64,000 nt of DNA from Aureimonas pseudogalii (GCF_014196835.1 NZ_JACIEK010000013.1:55206-119205); one strand, 5' to 3'. Positions 1 through 8,893 are shown, counted from the first letter of the stretch. Made by a program: numbers and translations. Notes: a model not told the origin generated them from the sequence alone.

Positions 1-421
1 ACACCGAGGCGCTGGTGAGCGCCGCCGGCACGTTGCCCCCCGCGATCGAGGTGAAGGCGATCGAGGACTGCACGGTGGAGGGCAGGAGGCAGACGTAGAG
101 CAGCCCCAGTGCCAGCTCGGGCGGCAGCACGTGGTTCGCCAGCGGCGCCATCGCGAGGCCGACCAGCGGGAAGAAGGCGAAGGTGAAGAGGAACACCAGC
201 CCCTGCAGGCGCCAGTGCAAGAGGCCCTGCCACACCGCCTGCGGCGAGATGCGCGCGCCGTAGAGGAAGAACAGCAGCGCGATGGCGCCGTAGGTGATCC
301 CGTCGAAGGCCTCGGCCACTTGCCCACGCGCCGGCACCACCGCCGCCACGGCGATCGTCGCGAGGAGCATCAGGAGGAAGCGATCGACGGGAACGCGGCG
401 AAGGGCGGATCGAAGGGACAT
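1..421 (-). CDS. SBF-like (bile acid:sodium symporter family) transporter, truncated by the window edge
   Basis: Only the N-terminal 140 residues are present; the gene runs off the left edge. The start is the ATG at 421-419, giving a protein beginning MSLRSALRRVPVDRFLL. It reads as alternating hydrophobic helices with the family hallmark ALLFFLYGARISP (positions about 241-285) and a later PSTVQSSIAFTS stretch. Both are typical of the SBF-like (PF13593, YfeH/DUF4137) branch of the bile acid:sodium symporter superfamily. These are inner-membrane secondary transporters whose substrate is mostly unknown. The family assignment is from remembered motifs; the substrate is not inferable. Confidence 0.85.
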   Translation of the reverse strand, partial: MSLRSALRRVPVDRFLLMLLATIAVAAVVPARGQVAEAFDGITYGAIALLFFLYGARISPQAVWQGLLHWRLQGLVFLFTFAFFPLVGLAMAPLANHVLPPELALGLLYVCLLPSTVQSSIAFTSIAGGNVPAALTSASV

Positions 422-525
422 GGGGCGGGCCGGAACGGTTCGGGACACTGGTCGTCGCGTCATCGATACACAAGGAGGTCCGGTGTGCATACCTCCGGGC
501 GCCTGCCGATCCCGCCGGTCTGCCC

Positions 526-569
526 TGCGCGCTCCGCGCGGCTCAGGTGCGCGCTCCGCGCGGCTTAGG
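526..569. repeat. Two tandem 22-base units with internal hairpins
   Basis: Positions 526-547 and 548-569 are the same 22-base unit with a single C/T difference. Each unit contains gcgcg ctc cgcgc, which can fold into a 5-bp hairpin. The second unit overlaps the stop codon of the minus-strand methyltransferase gene, so the pair sits where its transcript ends and may act as a transcript-end structure. No T-run follows. Confidence 0.6.
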
Positions 570-1392
570 CCGGCTTGGTGGCCCCGATCGAGAGGGCGAG
601 CGGGATGCCGGCGACGCCCGGCGGCAGCGCGAAGAGATCCTCGCCGGCCTCCACCATGCCGGGAAAGGCTTGCCATGCCAGCCGGTCGTGCTCCCGCAGA
701 AAGTCGAGCCGCAGCCCCGCGGCCAGCAGCGCGCCGACGACCACCCCGACGGGGTGGATCCATTCGTAGTTGCGCGTCGCCGTCAGCTTGCGGGCGTCGC
801 CTGTGTAGGTCTCCTCCTCGTCGAAGACGAGCGGCCGGTCTTCGGGCGTGCGTGCGTCGTAGGTCACCACCAGACGGCCCTCGACGAGATCGCACTGGTT
901 CATCATGGGATGGCCTTCGAGGAGGTAGAGCCGCCCGCCCGGCCGCAGCACGGCGGCCACGACGCGCGCCCAGGCCGCGATGTCGGGCAGCCAGTTGATC
1001 GCGCCCCAGGTGACGAAGGCGAGATCGTAGCGCTCCCCGAGCGCTTCGGGCGCGTCGTAGATCGAGGCCTCGACGAAGCGCGCCTGCGTCCCCGCGCGGG
1101 CCGCGAAGTCGCGCGCCGCCGCGAGCGCTGTGGGCGAGAAGTCGAGCCCGGTGACGGAGCGCGCGCCCAGATGCTTGAGCGACAGCGTGTCGAGGCCGAT
1201 GTGGCATTGCAGATGCACCACGTCGAGGCCGGCGACGTCGCCGATCTCGTCCGCCTCGATTGCGTGCAGCGACGAGCCGCCGGCCAGAACCTTGGCGATG
1301 CGATAGGAGCCCGTCGTGTCGGTGGCGTGCAGCGCGGCACGCTCGTTCCAGTTGGCGAGGTTGGCGGCGAAGAAGGCTTGCGTGTCGCTCAT
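565..1392 (-). CDS. Class I SAM-dependent methyltransferase
   Basis: A 275-residue protein. The ATG at 1392 was chosen over an upstream in-frame ATG at 1470 because a purine-rich GGAGAGC precedes it and the product then begins MSDTQAFFAANLANWNERA, a usual start for this family. The Rossmann fold is visible: the glycine-rich/acidic stretch HLQCHIGLDTLSLKHLGARSVTGLDFSP (here in two parts, HLQCHIGLDT and VTGLDFSP), then FVTWGAINWLPD and VLRPGGRLYLLEGHP. It belongs to the Methyltransf_11/25 type. The methyl acceptor is unknown and neighbours give no help. Confidence 0.85.
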   Translation of the reverse strand: MSDTQAFFAANLANWNERAALHATDTTGSYRIAKVLAGGSSLHAIEADEIGDVAGLDVVHLQCHIGLDTLSLKHLGARSVTGLDFSPTALAAARDFAARAGTQARFVEASIYDAPEALGERYDLAFVTWGAINWLPDIAAWARVVAAVLRPGGRLYLLEGHPMMNQCDLVEGRLVVTYDARTPEDRPLVFDEEETYTGDARKLTATRNYEWIHPVGVVVGALLAAGLRLDFLREHDRLAWQAFPGMVEAGEDLFALPPGVAGIPLALSIGATKPA

Positions 1393-1462
1393 CTCATGCT
1401 CTCCTTGTCGAATCTGCGGACGGGGAAACCCGAGCGCCGCGATGTCTGCCATGCGTTCAGCA

Positions 1463-1780
1463 TCAGGCATCGCGCCCCTTCTCCTCCGGACCCACGCTGA
1501 GCACTTCGCGCCAGACCATGAGTTTGATGACGGGTTCCTGAACGTATTGATCCCGCACTGTTCGGCTTTGCCTGAACGTTGCCGAGAACACGAACGAGAA
1601 CACGCATATGATTGTCATGTAAAAAACTATAAAAATAGATATTAATATTGATATTTCAACTACTGTATTCAAAAGGCTGTCTAATCTCGGATCATACGCG
1701 AGGAAACCGTAAATCGTTAGAACAAGAAATGTCAGCGCGGATGCCGTAAGCGCCCGAAGGACCTGCCTTTTCGTCAGCAT
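1463..1780 (-). CDS. Hypothetical small membrane protein, AT-rich
   Basis: A 105-residue open frame starting at the ATG at 1780 (MLTKRQVLRALTASAL). Two hydrophobic segments are visible, about residues 8-28 and 38-70, the second containing ISILISIFIVFYMTIICVF. The remainder is polar. Base composition around 1540-1740 is clearly more AT-rich than the neighbours, which suggests a recently acquired or poorly conserved gene. I do not recognise a family. An upstream in-frame ATG at 1816 is possible but has no better ribosome-binding site. It could also be a non-coding AT-rich spacer. Confidence 0.45.
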   Translation of the reverse strand: MLTKRQVLRALTASALTFLVLTIYGFLAYDPRLDSLLNTVVEISILISIFIVFYMTIICVFSFVFSATFRQSRTVRDQYVQEPVIKLMVWREVLSVGPEEKGRDA

Positions 1781-1870
1781 GCTGCACCATCTGCCTCGGC
1801 CGTTTGAAAGTTTCACGCCTATGGAGAACCGCCCGCCGACCGCACGGCAAGACAGCGCATGGCCCGAAAC

Positions 1871-1900
1871 GAAAAAAGGCGACCCGGAGGCCGCCTTTCC
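1871..1900 (-). terminator. Rho-independent terminator of rplS
   Basis: Read on the minus strand, a stem aaaggcg/cgccttt (1898-1892 with 1881-1875) closes a GC-rich loop and is followed directly by a run of T. It begins 25 bases after the rplS stop codon, so it ends the rplS transcript. Confidence 0.8.
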
Positions 1901-1924
1901 AACATCTCGCGGGAAACCGGAGCC

Positions 1925-2392
1925 TTACTCGGCGGCGGTCTTGGCGGCCTTCGCGGCGGCCTTGTCGGCCTCGGCCTTCTGGCGGGCCTCGGCGGCCACG
2001 CCGCGGGCGTCGTCGTTCAGCTTGCGGGCGCGCACGTTGGTGGCCTCGACGATGCGGGCCGACTTGCCGCGACGATCGCGCAGGTAATAGAGCTTGGCGC
2101 GGCGAACGCGGCCGCGACGCACGACCTCGACCGATTCCAGCATCGGCGAGTACATCGGGAAGACGCGCTCGACGCCCTCGCCGTAGGAGATCTTGCGGAC
2201 GGTGAAGTTCTCCTGGATGCCGCCGCCGCAGCGCGCGATGCACACGCCCTCGTAGGCCTGCACGCGGGTGCGGGTGCCCTCGGTGACGCGCACGTTGACG
2301 CGCAGCGTGTCGCCCGGCGAGAAGGCCGGCAGCGTGCGGATGGCGGCGATGCGGGCGACCTCTTGGGCGTCCAGTTCCTTGATGATGTCCAT
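1925..2392 (-). CDS. rplS: 50S ribosomal protein L19
   Basis: A 155-residue protein starting [15 protein letters not shown]. The L19 core is clear: [29 protein letters not shown], the family signature [17 protein letters not shown] and [14 protein letters not shown]19 lies at the interface of the 30S and 50S subunits. The C-terminus carries an Ala/Lys-rich tail of about 35 residues ([17 protein letters not shown]) beyond the core, a common alphaproteobacterial extension. The partners usually found with it (rpsP, rimM, trmD) are not adjacent on its upstream side here. A strong terminator follows at 1871-1900. Confidence 0.98.
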   Translation of the reverse strand: MDIIKELDAQEVARIAAIRTLPAFSPGDTLRVNVRVTEGTRTRVQAYEGVCIARCGGGIQENFTVRKISYGEGVERVFPMYSPMLESVEVVRRGRVRRAKLYYLRDRRGKSARIVEATNVRARKLNDDARGVAAEARQKAEADKAAAKAAKTAAE

Positions 2393-2693
2393 GGCAGAGC
2401 CTCAATTCGTTGCATGCCGGCGAGCCGGTCATGGCCGTGTCTGATACGGTCAAGTTATTCTGAGGAAATCGAGGCGGCTGTTACACGAGGATGACGGTTC
2501 TGTCGAGATCGCGCCCCGTGCTTTTTTGGCCGGCCGCGACGCCCCCGACCCCTCCTTACCGCAGCGCAGCAGACCCAGGCGATCCCCGGCCCTTCCCGCA
2601 ACGGGCGGCGTCGCCTATGCCGGATCAGCCATCCGCCAGACGCCGCGGGCCCACCGCTCCGACCGGCGCCCCGAAAGCTCAGCCGCCTCGCCC
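2393..2693. other. Intergenic region between divergent rplS and TSUP genes
   Basis: About 300 bases upstream of both rplS (minus) and the TSUP permease (plus). On the minus strand a TTGACC resembling a -35 box lies near 2447-2452, but I see no convincing -10. The plus-strand open frame from 2526 into the permease is low-complexity and Pro/Arg-rich, and looks like non-coding GC-rich sequence. Nothing else is supported. Confidence 0.5.
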
Positions 2694-3458
2694 ATGACGA
2701 TCACCGCCATCGCCTTCCTCTTCGCCGCCGGCTTCCTCGCCGGCGCCATCAATGCCGTCGCCGGCGGCGGCACCTTCCTCACCTTCGGCGCACTGACGCT
2801 GGTCGGCGTGCCGCCGATCTCGGCCAACGCCACCTCCTCGATCACCCAGTTTCCCGGCTACGTCACCTCGACGCTCGCCTACTGGACGGACATCCGCCGC
2901 ATGTGGCGCGGCGCGCTGGTGCTCGCCGGCGTCTCGGTGGCCGGCTCGCTCGTCGGCGCGCTCGTGCTCCTGTCGCTCGACAATCCGCAGTTCCAGGGGC
3001 TGGTGCCCTGGCTGCTGGTCGCCGCCACCGCGCTCTTCGCCGCCGGCCCGTGGTTGAAGCCCAAACCCCGGCACGAGGCGGACGCCGCACGCGGGCGCAG
3101 CCTCGCGAGCCCCCTCCTCCAGTTCCTCACCGCCATCTACGGCGGCTTCTTCGGCGCGGGCATGGGCATCATGATGCTGGCGACGCTGGGGCTCACCGAG
3201 AGCGACGACTACCACCGCCTCAACGCCCTGAAGAACATGCTGGCGACGGTGATCGCCATGGTCGCCATCGTCGTCTTCGTTTCGGGTGGCGTCGTGGCGT
3301 GGCCGCAGGCGCTCGCGATGATCCCGGGCGTCGCGCTCGGCGGCTATGCCGGCGTCTGGATCGCGCGGCGCGTGCCGGCGCTCGCCGTGCGCCTCGTCGT
3401 CATCGCCGTGGGTTCGGCGCTTGCGGCCTATTATTTCTGGCGCAACGCGGCGGGCTGA
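2694..3458 (+). CDS. TSUP family (TauE/SafE) sulfite exporter-like permease
   Basis: A 254-residue inner-membrane protein starting at the ATG at 2694 (MTITAIAFLFAAGFLAGAIN). An in-frame upstream start at 2526 would add 56 residues of low-complexity sequence with no similarity to a membrane helix, so I rejected it. The TSUP hallmarks are the first repeat AGFLAGAINAVAGGGTF followed by SANATSSI, and the second repeat LTAIYGGFFGAGMGIMML followed by LNALKNMLA. Families with this fold move sulfite, sulfoacetate or other small organic anions. The substrate cannot be told from sequence and no sulfur genes lie nearby. Confidence 0.93.
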   Translation: MTITAIAFLFAAGFLAGAINAVAGGGTFLTFGALTLVGVPPISANATSSITQFPGYVTSTLAYWTDIRRMWRGALVLAGVSVAGSLVGALVLLSLDNPQFQGLVPWLLVAATALFAAGPWLKPKPRHEADAARGRSLASPLLQFLTAIYGGFFGAGMGIMMLATLGLTESDDYHRLNALKNMLATVIAMVAIVVFVSGGVVAWPQALAMIPGVALGGYAGVWIARRVPALAVRLVVIAVGSALAAYYFWRNAAG

Positions 3459-3587
3459 GGCGCGCGAGGCGAGGCGATGGCTCCCTCACCCTTGTTTGTG
3501 ACGGGCCGGACCCTTCATTGCGGTTGAGACGACGAGAAGACGCGAGGCCCGCCATCCCGGCCGGCTTCGCCACGAGGGGCGGCCGAC

Positions 3588-4673
3588 GTGACGACGACGA
3601 TCCTGGCGGCCCTGACCGCCCTCCTTCTGCTCGCCACCGGACTGTCGTTCCTGCGCGTCGCCCATGGTTTCGTGCGCATCTTCTCGTTTCCGCGCCTGCA
3701 GTTCCTCGCCGCCGCGCTCGTGCTTCTAGCCGTGGCGCTCGCTTTCCTGCCGCCAAGCGGCTGGCGCTGGTTCACGCTCCTCGGGCTGATCGTGGTGATC
3801 GGCGTGCAGTCGGCCTGCATCGCGCAGTTCCTCCCCGTTCGGCCCAAACAGTCCGTGCGCTTCGAGGGCGATCCGAACGGGCCGGACACGGTCTCGATCC
3901 TCTCGGCCAACATCAAGCAGTCCAACCGCAACTATGCCGCGGCGCTGCGTCTGGCGGAGGGCGCCGACGCCGATCTCGCGCTGTTCATGGAGACCGACCA
4001 GGCCTGGGTCGACGCGCTGGAGCCGCTCGCCACGCGCTATCCGCATGTCGTGCGCCATCCCCTCGAAAACGCCTACGGCATGGTGCTGTTCTCGAAGCTG
4101 GCGCTTTCGAGCATCGATTCGGACTATCTCGTGATGGAGGGCGTGCCCTCCATCGTTGCCACGGTGCGCCTTCGCGACGGCCAGCGCTTCCGGCTCTTCT
4201 GTGTCCATCCCGAGCCGCCGGTGCCCCACATCGATTCGCTCGGGCGCGACGCCGAACTCGTGAAGGTCGCCGCGCTCGTCACCTCGCAGGCGCTGCCGGC
4301 GGTCGTCACCGGCGATCTCAACGACGTCGCCTGGTCCAATACGACGCGTCTCTTCCAGCGCCTGTCGCGCCTTCTCGACCCGCGCGTCGGACGCGGCTTC
4401 TTCAACACGTTCGACGCGCGCTTCGTCTTCCTGCGCTGGCCGCTCGACCATCTCTTCCACGACGTGCGCTTCCGGCTGGTCGAGATGAAGCGCCTGCCCG
4501 CGGGGGGCTCGGACCACTTCCCGATGTATTTCAAACTCGGTCTGGCACGCGGTCCCGGCGAGGCCGAGATGCCCGACGAGGCCGACGAGGCCGACCGCGA
4601 GGAGGCGCGCGAGATCGTGGCCGAGGCCAAGCAGCTCGACCGCGACCCGATCGGCGTCGATTGGGAGAGTTGA
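3588..4673 (+). CDS. Membrane-anchored endonuclease/exonuclease/phosphatase (EEP) family protein
   Basis: A 361-residue protein starting at GTG 3588. Three hydrophobic segments (about residues 3-24, 38-55 and 60-80) place the N-terminus in the membrane. The EEP fold follows: SILSANIKQSNRN, the metal-binding acidic motif LFMETDQ, VVTGDLNDV and the C-terminal SDHFPMYF. All the usual catalytic D/N/H residues are visible. A Glu/Asp-rich tail (PDEADEADREEAREI) closes the protein. EEP proteins hydrolyse phosphodiester or phosphoester bonds. This three-TM form is common in alphaproteobacteria and its substrate is unknown. Confidence 0.9.
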   Translation: MTTTILAALTALLLLATGLSFLRVAHGFVRIFSFPRLQFLAAALVLLAVALAFLPPSGWRWFTLLGLIVVIGVQSACIAQFLPVRPKQSVRFEGDPNGPDTVSILSANIKQSNRNYAAALRLAEGADADLALFMETDQAWVDALEPLATRYPHVVRHPLENAYGMVLFSKLALSSIDSDYLVMEGVPSIVATVRLRDGQRFRLFCVHPEPPVPHIDSLGRDAELVKVAALVTSQALPAVVTGDLNDVAWSNTTRLFQRLSRLLDPRVGRGFFNTFDARFVFLRWPLDHLFHDVRFRLVEMKRLPAGGSDHFPMYFKLGLARGPGEAEMPDEADEADREEAREIVAEAKQLDRDPIGVDWES

Positions 4674-4764
4674 GGCGCGCCGCGCCGCGGATCGACGCCG
4701 GGTAGCATCCGGCGGCCGTCTCGTCCTATAGGAGACGACCGTCGCCCAACCGATCGCGCCCGCC

Positions 4765-5664
4765 ATGACGCATCCCATCCCCTTCGCCCGCATGAACGGC
4801 CTCGGCAACGAGATCCTCGTCGCGGATCTCCGCGGCACGCCGGCTCGCATCTCGCCGGAGGCGGCGCGCGCCCTCGCCGCGCGGCCCGAGACGCATTTCG
4901 ACCAGATCATGGCGATCCACGATCCCCGCACGCCCGGCACCCATTCGCTGATCCGCATCCTCAACGCCGACGGCTCGGAGGCCGGCGCCTGCGGCAACGG
5001 CACGCGCTGCGTGGTGCAGGCGCTGGCAGGCGAGACCGGCCTCACCGCGTTCACGTTCGAGACCAGGGCCGGGCTTCTCGAGGCCTTCGAGCGCGAGGAC
5101 GGCCTCGTCACCGTCGACATGGGGCCGCCCCGCTTCGGCTGGCGGGAGATCCCGCTCGCCGAGGAGTTCGCCGACACCCGCGCGATCGAGCTGCAGATCG
5201 GCCCGATCGACGCCCCGGTGCTGCATTCGCCCTCCGTCGCCTCGATGGGCAATCCGCACGCGATCTTCTGGGTCGAGGATGACGTCTGGGCCTACGCGCT
5301 CGACCGGTTCGGGCCGATCCTCGAGAACCATCCGATCTTTCCCGACCGCGCCAACATCTCGATCGCCTGCGTCACGGCCCCGGACGCGATGACGATCCGC
5401 ACCTGGGAGCGCGGCGCCGGCTTGACCCGCGCCTGCGGCTCGGCGGCCTGCGCGGCGGCCGTCTCGGGCGCCCGCACCCGGCGCACCGGCCGCCGCGTCA
5501 CCGTCACCGTGCCCGGCGGCGATCTCCTGATCGACTGGCGCGAGAGCGACGACCACGTGCTGATGACCGGGCCGGCCGAGTGGGAATGGTCGGGCACGCT
5601 CGACCCCGCGACCGGCGACTTCGCCCGCGACCCCGAGCCGACCACCGCCGAGATCGCCTCTTGA
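4765..5664 (+). CDS. dapF: Diaminopimelate epimerase
   Basis: A 299-residue enzyme that converts LL- to meso-diaminopimelate for lysine and peptidoglycan synthesis. The two catalytic cysteines are present: Cys76 in [10 protein letters not shown] and Cys224 in [12 protein letters not shown]. The N-terminal [15 protein letters not shown] and the central [13 protein letters not shown] motifs also match the family. Its stop codon overlaps the TTG start of mtaB, so the two are probably translated together. This dapF-mtaB-ftsY order is typical of Hyphomicrobiales. Confidence 0.98.
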   Translation: MTHPIPFARMNGLGNEILVADLRGTPARISPEAARALAARPETHFDQIMAIHDPRTPGTHSLIRILNADGSEAGACGNGTRCVVQALAGETGLTAFTFETRAGLLEAFEREDGLVTVDMGPPRFGWREIPLAEEFADTRAIELQIGPIDAPVLHSPSVASMGNPHAIFWVEDDVWAYALDRFGPILENHPIFPDRANISIACVTAPDAMTIRTWERGAGLTRACGSAACAAAVSGARTRRTGRRVTVTVPGGDLLIDWRESDDHVLMTGPAEWEWSGTLDPATGDFARDPEPTTAEIAS

Positions 5665-6971
5665 CGGCCGACCCCGCCCCGACGCTCGAGATCGTCTCCT
5701 TCGGCTGCCGCCTCAACACCTACGAGGCCGAGGTGATGCGCCGCGAGGCGGGCGCCGCGGGCCTCGGGAGCGACGGGCGCCGCACCGTCCTTGTCAACAC
5801 CTGCGCCGTGACGGCCGAGGCGGTGCGACAGGCGCGCCAGGCCGTGCGCCGGGCCCGGCGCGACGATCCCGGGGCACGCATCCTCGTCACCGGCTGCGCC
5901 GCGCAGACCGAAGGGCCGAGCTTCGCCGCCATGCCCGAGGTCGACGCCGTGATCGGCAACGACGACAAGCTGCACGCGCGCGCCTATCGCGATCTGCCGA
6001 CCTGGAGCGTCGAGCCGCACGAGAAGCTGCGCGTCAACGACATCATGAGCGTGCGCGAGACCGCCGGCCACATGGTGGACGCCATCGAGGGCCGGGCGCG
6101 GGCCATCGTGCAGGTTCAGACCGGCTGCGACCATCGCTGCACCTTCTGCATCATCCCGTTCGGGCGCGGCAATTCGCGCTCGGTGCCGGCCGGCCCGGTG
6201 GTCGATCAGGTGCGCCGCCTCGTCGATCTCGGCTATCGCGAGGTGGTGCTGTCCGGCGTCGACCTCACGAGCTGGGGCCATGATCTGCCGGGCGCCCCGC
6301 GCCTCGGAGCGCTCGTGCAGTCGATCCTGCGCCTCGTGCCCGCGCTCGAACGCCTGCGTCTTTCCTCGATCGATTCGGTGGAGGTGGACGGCGCGCTGAT
6401 GGAGGCGATCGCCGGCGAGCGGCGCGTCATGCCGCATCTCCACCTCTCGCTGCAGGCCGGCGACGACCTGATCCTCAAGCGGATGAAGCGGCGCCACACG
6501 CGGGTCGACGCCGTGCGCATCGCCGCCGCCATCCGGGCGCGCCGCCCCGACATCGTCTTCGGCGCCGATCTCATCGCGGGCTTCCCGACCGAGACCGACG
6601 CGATGGCAGAGAACACGCTGGCGCTGATCGAGGATTGCGGGCTGACGCATCTCCACGTCTTCCCCTTCAGCCCGCGCGAGGGCACGCCCGCCGCGCGCAT
6701 GCCGCAGGTGCCTGTCTCCGTCGCGAAGGCGCGGGCCGCAACGCTGCGCGAGCGCGGCGAGCGCGCCCTCGACCGGCACCGCCGCCGGCTCGCCGGCACG
6801 CGCCAGCGCCTCCTCGTGGAGCGCGGCGGGCGGGCGCGCACCGAAGACTTCACGCTCGCGGCGATCGGCTTCGGCCTCCCCGGCGAGATCGTGGACGCTA
6901 TTCTCCATCTCGACGGGGCCGGCGCCCTCCAGGCCCGCCCCCTTTCTGCCACGCCTTCCGGCGCGGCCTGA
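5661..6971 (+). CDS. mtaB: tRNA (N6-threonylcarbamoyladenosine(37)-C2)-methylthiotransferase MtaB
   Basis: A radical-SAM methylthiotransferase that adds a methylthio group to t6A37 of ANN-decoding tRNAs. I chose TTG 5661, which overlaps the dapF stop as TTGA, giving 436 residues. The N-terminal UPF0004 domain starts [15 protein letters not shown] with cysteines in FGCR, VNTCAVT and TGCAAQ for the second Fe-S cluster. The radical-SAM CxxxCxxC is in [17 protein letters not shown], about residue 155. The C-terminal TRAM-like part is [18 protein letters not shown]. An upstream in-frame ATG inside dapF (5580) is less likely. Confidence 0.95.
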   Translation: MTADPAPTLEIVSFGCRLNTYEAEVMRREAGAAGLGSDGRRTVLVNTCAVTAEAVRQARQAVRRARRDDPGARILVTGCAAQTEGPSFAAMPEVDAVIGNDDKLHARAYRDLPTWSVEPHEKLRVNDIMSVRETAGHMVDAIEGRARAIVQVQTGCDHRCTFCIIPFGRGNSRSVPAGPVVDQVRRLVDLGYREVVLSGVDLTSWGHDLPGAPRLGALVQSILRLVPALERLRLSSIDSVEVDGALMEAIAGERRVMPHLHLSLQAGDDLILKRMKRRHTRVDAVRIAAAIRARRPDIVFGADLIAGFPTETDAMAENTLALIEDCGLTHLHVFPFSPREGTPAARMPQVPVSVAKARAATLRERGERALDRHRRRLAGTRQRLLVERGGRARTEDFTLAAIGFGLPGEIVDAILHLDGAGALQARPLSATPSGAA

Positions 6972-7037
6972 CCCTCTCGACCCCGGACGCGCCTTCCGGC
7001 GCGGCCCGACCCTCTCGAACGGAAAAGCACACCCCAG

Positions 7038-7322
7038 ATGAGCGAACAAAAGGGCTTCTTCCGCCGCATCTTCTCGTTCGGAGCGAAGGAGGAGGATCGC
7101 AAGACCGACGAAACCGGCCTGCCACGCGTCAACGACGCCACCGGCCAGCGCCCCGACGCGACCGCCGCCGAGATCCACCAGCCGGCCGCCGCCTCCACCG
7201 AGACCGACGCCGAGGCCGGCGCCAGCGCCGCCGAGCCGGCGGGCGGCGGCATCACGCCGCTGACGCCCCGTGACGCAGGCGACGCTTCCAGCGTCGAGGC
7301 TGAAAAAAAAACTCTGAAATAG
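7038..7322 (+). CDS. ftsY: N-terminal segment of FtsY, in a different frame from the GTPase part
   Basis: A 94-residue frame starting at ATG 7038 with MSEQKGFFRRIFSFGAKEED. Such a short basic, aromatic-rich start is typical of FtsY membrane-targeting N-termini, followed by an acidic Ala/Pro-rich linker. It ends at a TAG (7320-7322) just after a run of nine A at 7303-7311. A one-base backward shift in that run would join it to the FtsY reading frame as EAEKKNSEIEPEAG. I therefore read it as part of ftsY, split either by a sequencing/assembly error or by true slippage on the A-run. As an independent protein it makes little sense. Confidence 0.7.
   Translation: MSEQKGFFRRIFSFGAKEEDRKTDETGLPRVNDATGQRPDATAAEIHQPAAASTETDAEAGASAAEPAGGGITPLTPRDAGDASSVEAEKKTLK
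7303..7311 (+). other. Nine-A homopolymer, candidate slippage site in ftsY
   Basis: The run of nine A is exceptional in this GC-rich window. Upstream codons are GCT GAA AAA AAA ACT. A -1 shift (or one extra A) converts the downstream frame from one that stops at 7320 to the open frame that encodes the FtsY GTPase. The downstream frame itself has a stop at 7301-7303, so the frame change must take place inside the run. Confidence 0.7.
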
Positions 7323-7363
7323 AGCCGGAGGCGGGGGCAGCCGCCGCCGAGCCCTCGCCCTTC

Positions 7364-8893
7364 GTGCCGGCCGCGGAGACCCTCGTCCCGCCCGCGCCGG
7401 CCTCCGCGGAAGCCGCGCCGGACACGGCCGCCCCCGCCGACACGAGCTTCCTCGACCGCCCGGTGACGGACGCGCCGCTCGCCGACGAGCCGATCACCGC
7501 CGCCGAGACCGACCCCGCGCTCGCCTTCCTCGACGAGCCCGACGTGCCCGTAGCCGAGCCGGACGCCGACTTCTCCTGGCTCGATGCCCCGGCGGAGGAC
7601 GACGCGGACCAGCCGGCCGCCCCGCCTGCATCTCCCTTCACGCCCGAGCCCGCGACGCCATCGCCAGCCGCGGTCATGACGCCGGCCGAAGCCGAGATCG
7701 TCGGAGCCGATGGCGGCGTCTCACCGGAATTGCCCTCCCCGCTCGCCCCGATCCCGCCCGCCCTGGCACCGCGAGAGGCGCCGGATGCCGCGGCGGCGCC
7801 CGACGAGGACGACGACGACCGCGACGCCTTCTCCTGGCTCGACGCGCCGCTGCCGCCCGAGCCCGGCGAAACGGCGCGTGCCCCCATTCCCGGCCGCGCG
7901 GCGGCGGAGGGCGAGGGCTGGGCGCTGCGCGAGGCACGCGCCGACGCCGTGCTCGCCGCCGAGCCGCGCAAGCCCTTCTTCCAGCGCCTGCGCGAGGGGC
8001 TCTCGCGCTCCTCCAACCAGTTGTCGGGCCAGATCACCGCGCTCTTCACCAAGCGCCGGCTCGACGAGGAGACGCTGCAGCAGTTCGAGGACGTGCTGAT
8101 CCAGGCCGATCTCGGCGTCGAGACGGCGATGCGCATCACCGACCGCCTGTCGGACGGGCGCTTCGGCAAGGAGATCACGGGCGACGCGGTGCGCCAGATC
8201 CTCGCCGAGGAGGTGGAGCGGGCGCTCGCCCCCGTCGCGCTGCCGCTCGAACTCGACCTGTCGGTGAAGCCGCACGTCATCCTCGTCGTCGGCGTCAACG
8301 GCACCGGCAAGACCACCACGATCGGCAAACTGACGGCCAAGCTCGTGCGCGGCGGCTTGAGCGTGACCCTCGGCGCAGGCGACACGTTCCGCGCCGCGGC
8401 CGTGGAGCAGCTGAAGATCTGGGGCGAGCGCACGGGATCGCCCGTGGTCGCGCGCGCCATCGGCGCCGATGCCGCGGGCCTCGCCTTCGAGGCCTATGAC
8501 GAGGCCGTGCGCAACGGGTCCGACGTCCTCATCATCGACACCGCCGGCCGGCTGCAGAACCGCGCCGAGCTGATGGACGAGCTCGCCAAGATCGTGCGCG
8601 TCCTCCAGAAGCGCGAGCCCGACGCGCCGCACACGGTGCTGCAGACGCTCGACGCCACGACGGGGCAGAACGCGCTTTCCCAGGTCGAGATCTTCCGCAA
8701 CGTCGCGGGGGTCAACGGCCTCGTGATGACCAAGCTCGACGGCACGGCGCGCGGCGGCATCCTCGTCGCCATCGCCGCCAAGCACAAGCTGCCGGTCTTC
8801 TTCGTCGGCGTCGGCGAGGGGATCGACGATCTCGAGCCCTTCAAGGCGCGCGACTTCGCCGAGGCCATCGCGGGCCGCGCCGGCACCGCCTGA
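7364..8893 (+). CDS. ftsY: Signal recognition particle receptor FtsY, GTPase part
   Basis: FtsY docks SRP-ribosome complexes at the inner membrane. Numbering from GTG 7364 (509 residues): an acidic Pro/Ala-rich region (1-190), an N domain (about 205-290), then the SRP GTPase domain. The GTPase motifs are GVNGTGKTTTIGKL (P-loop, about 310-323), DTFRAAAVEQL, DTAGR (392-396) and TKLDGTARGG (about 456-465). No ribosome-binding site precedes GTG 7364 and the open frame continues back to 7304, so the true start is probably the upstream ATG at 7038 reached through the A-run. The acidic region carries four short F/W-L-D-x-P motifs. Confidence 0.95.
   Translation: MPAAETLVPPAPASAEAAPDTAAPADTSFLDRPVTDAPLADEPITAAETDPALAFLDEPDVPVAEPDADFSWLDAPAEDDADQPAAPPASPFTPEPATPSPAAVMTPAEAEIVGADGGVSPELPSPLAPIPPALAPREAPDAAAAPDEDDDDRDAFSWLDAPLPPEPGETARAPIPGRAAAEGEGWALREARADAVLAAEPRKPFFQRLREGLSRSSNQLSGQITALFTKRRLDEETLQQFEDVLIQADLGVETAMRITDRLSDGRFGKEITGDAVRQILAEEVERALAPVALPLELDLSVKPHVILVVGVNGTGKTTTIGKLTAKLVRGGLSVTLGAGDTFRAAAVEQLKIWGERTGSPVVARAIGADAAGLAFEAYDEAVRNGSDVLIIDTAGRLQNRAELMDELAKIVRVLQKREPDAPHTVLQTLDATTGQNALSQVEIFRNVAGVNGLVMTKLDGTARGGILVAIAAKHKLPVFFVGVGEGIDDLEPFKARDFAEAIAGRAGTA

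Noticed and set aside
2526..2693. N-terminal extension of the TSUP permease
   Set aside because: The 56 extra residues are Pro/Arg/Ser-rich, lack similarity to the family start, and the ATG at 2694 opens directly into the first membrane helix.
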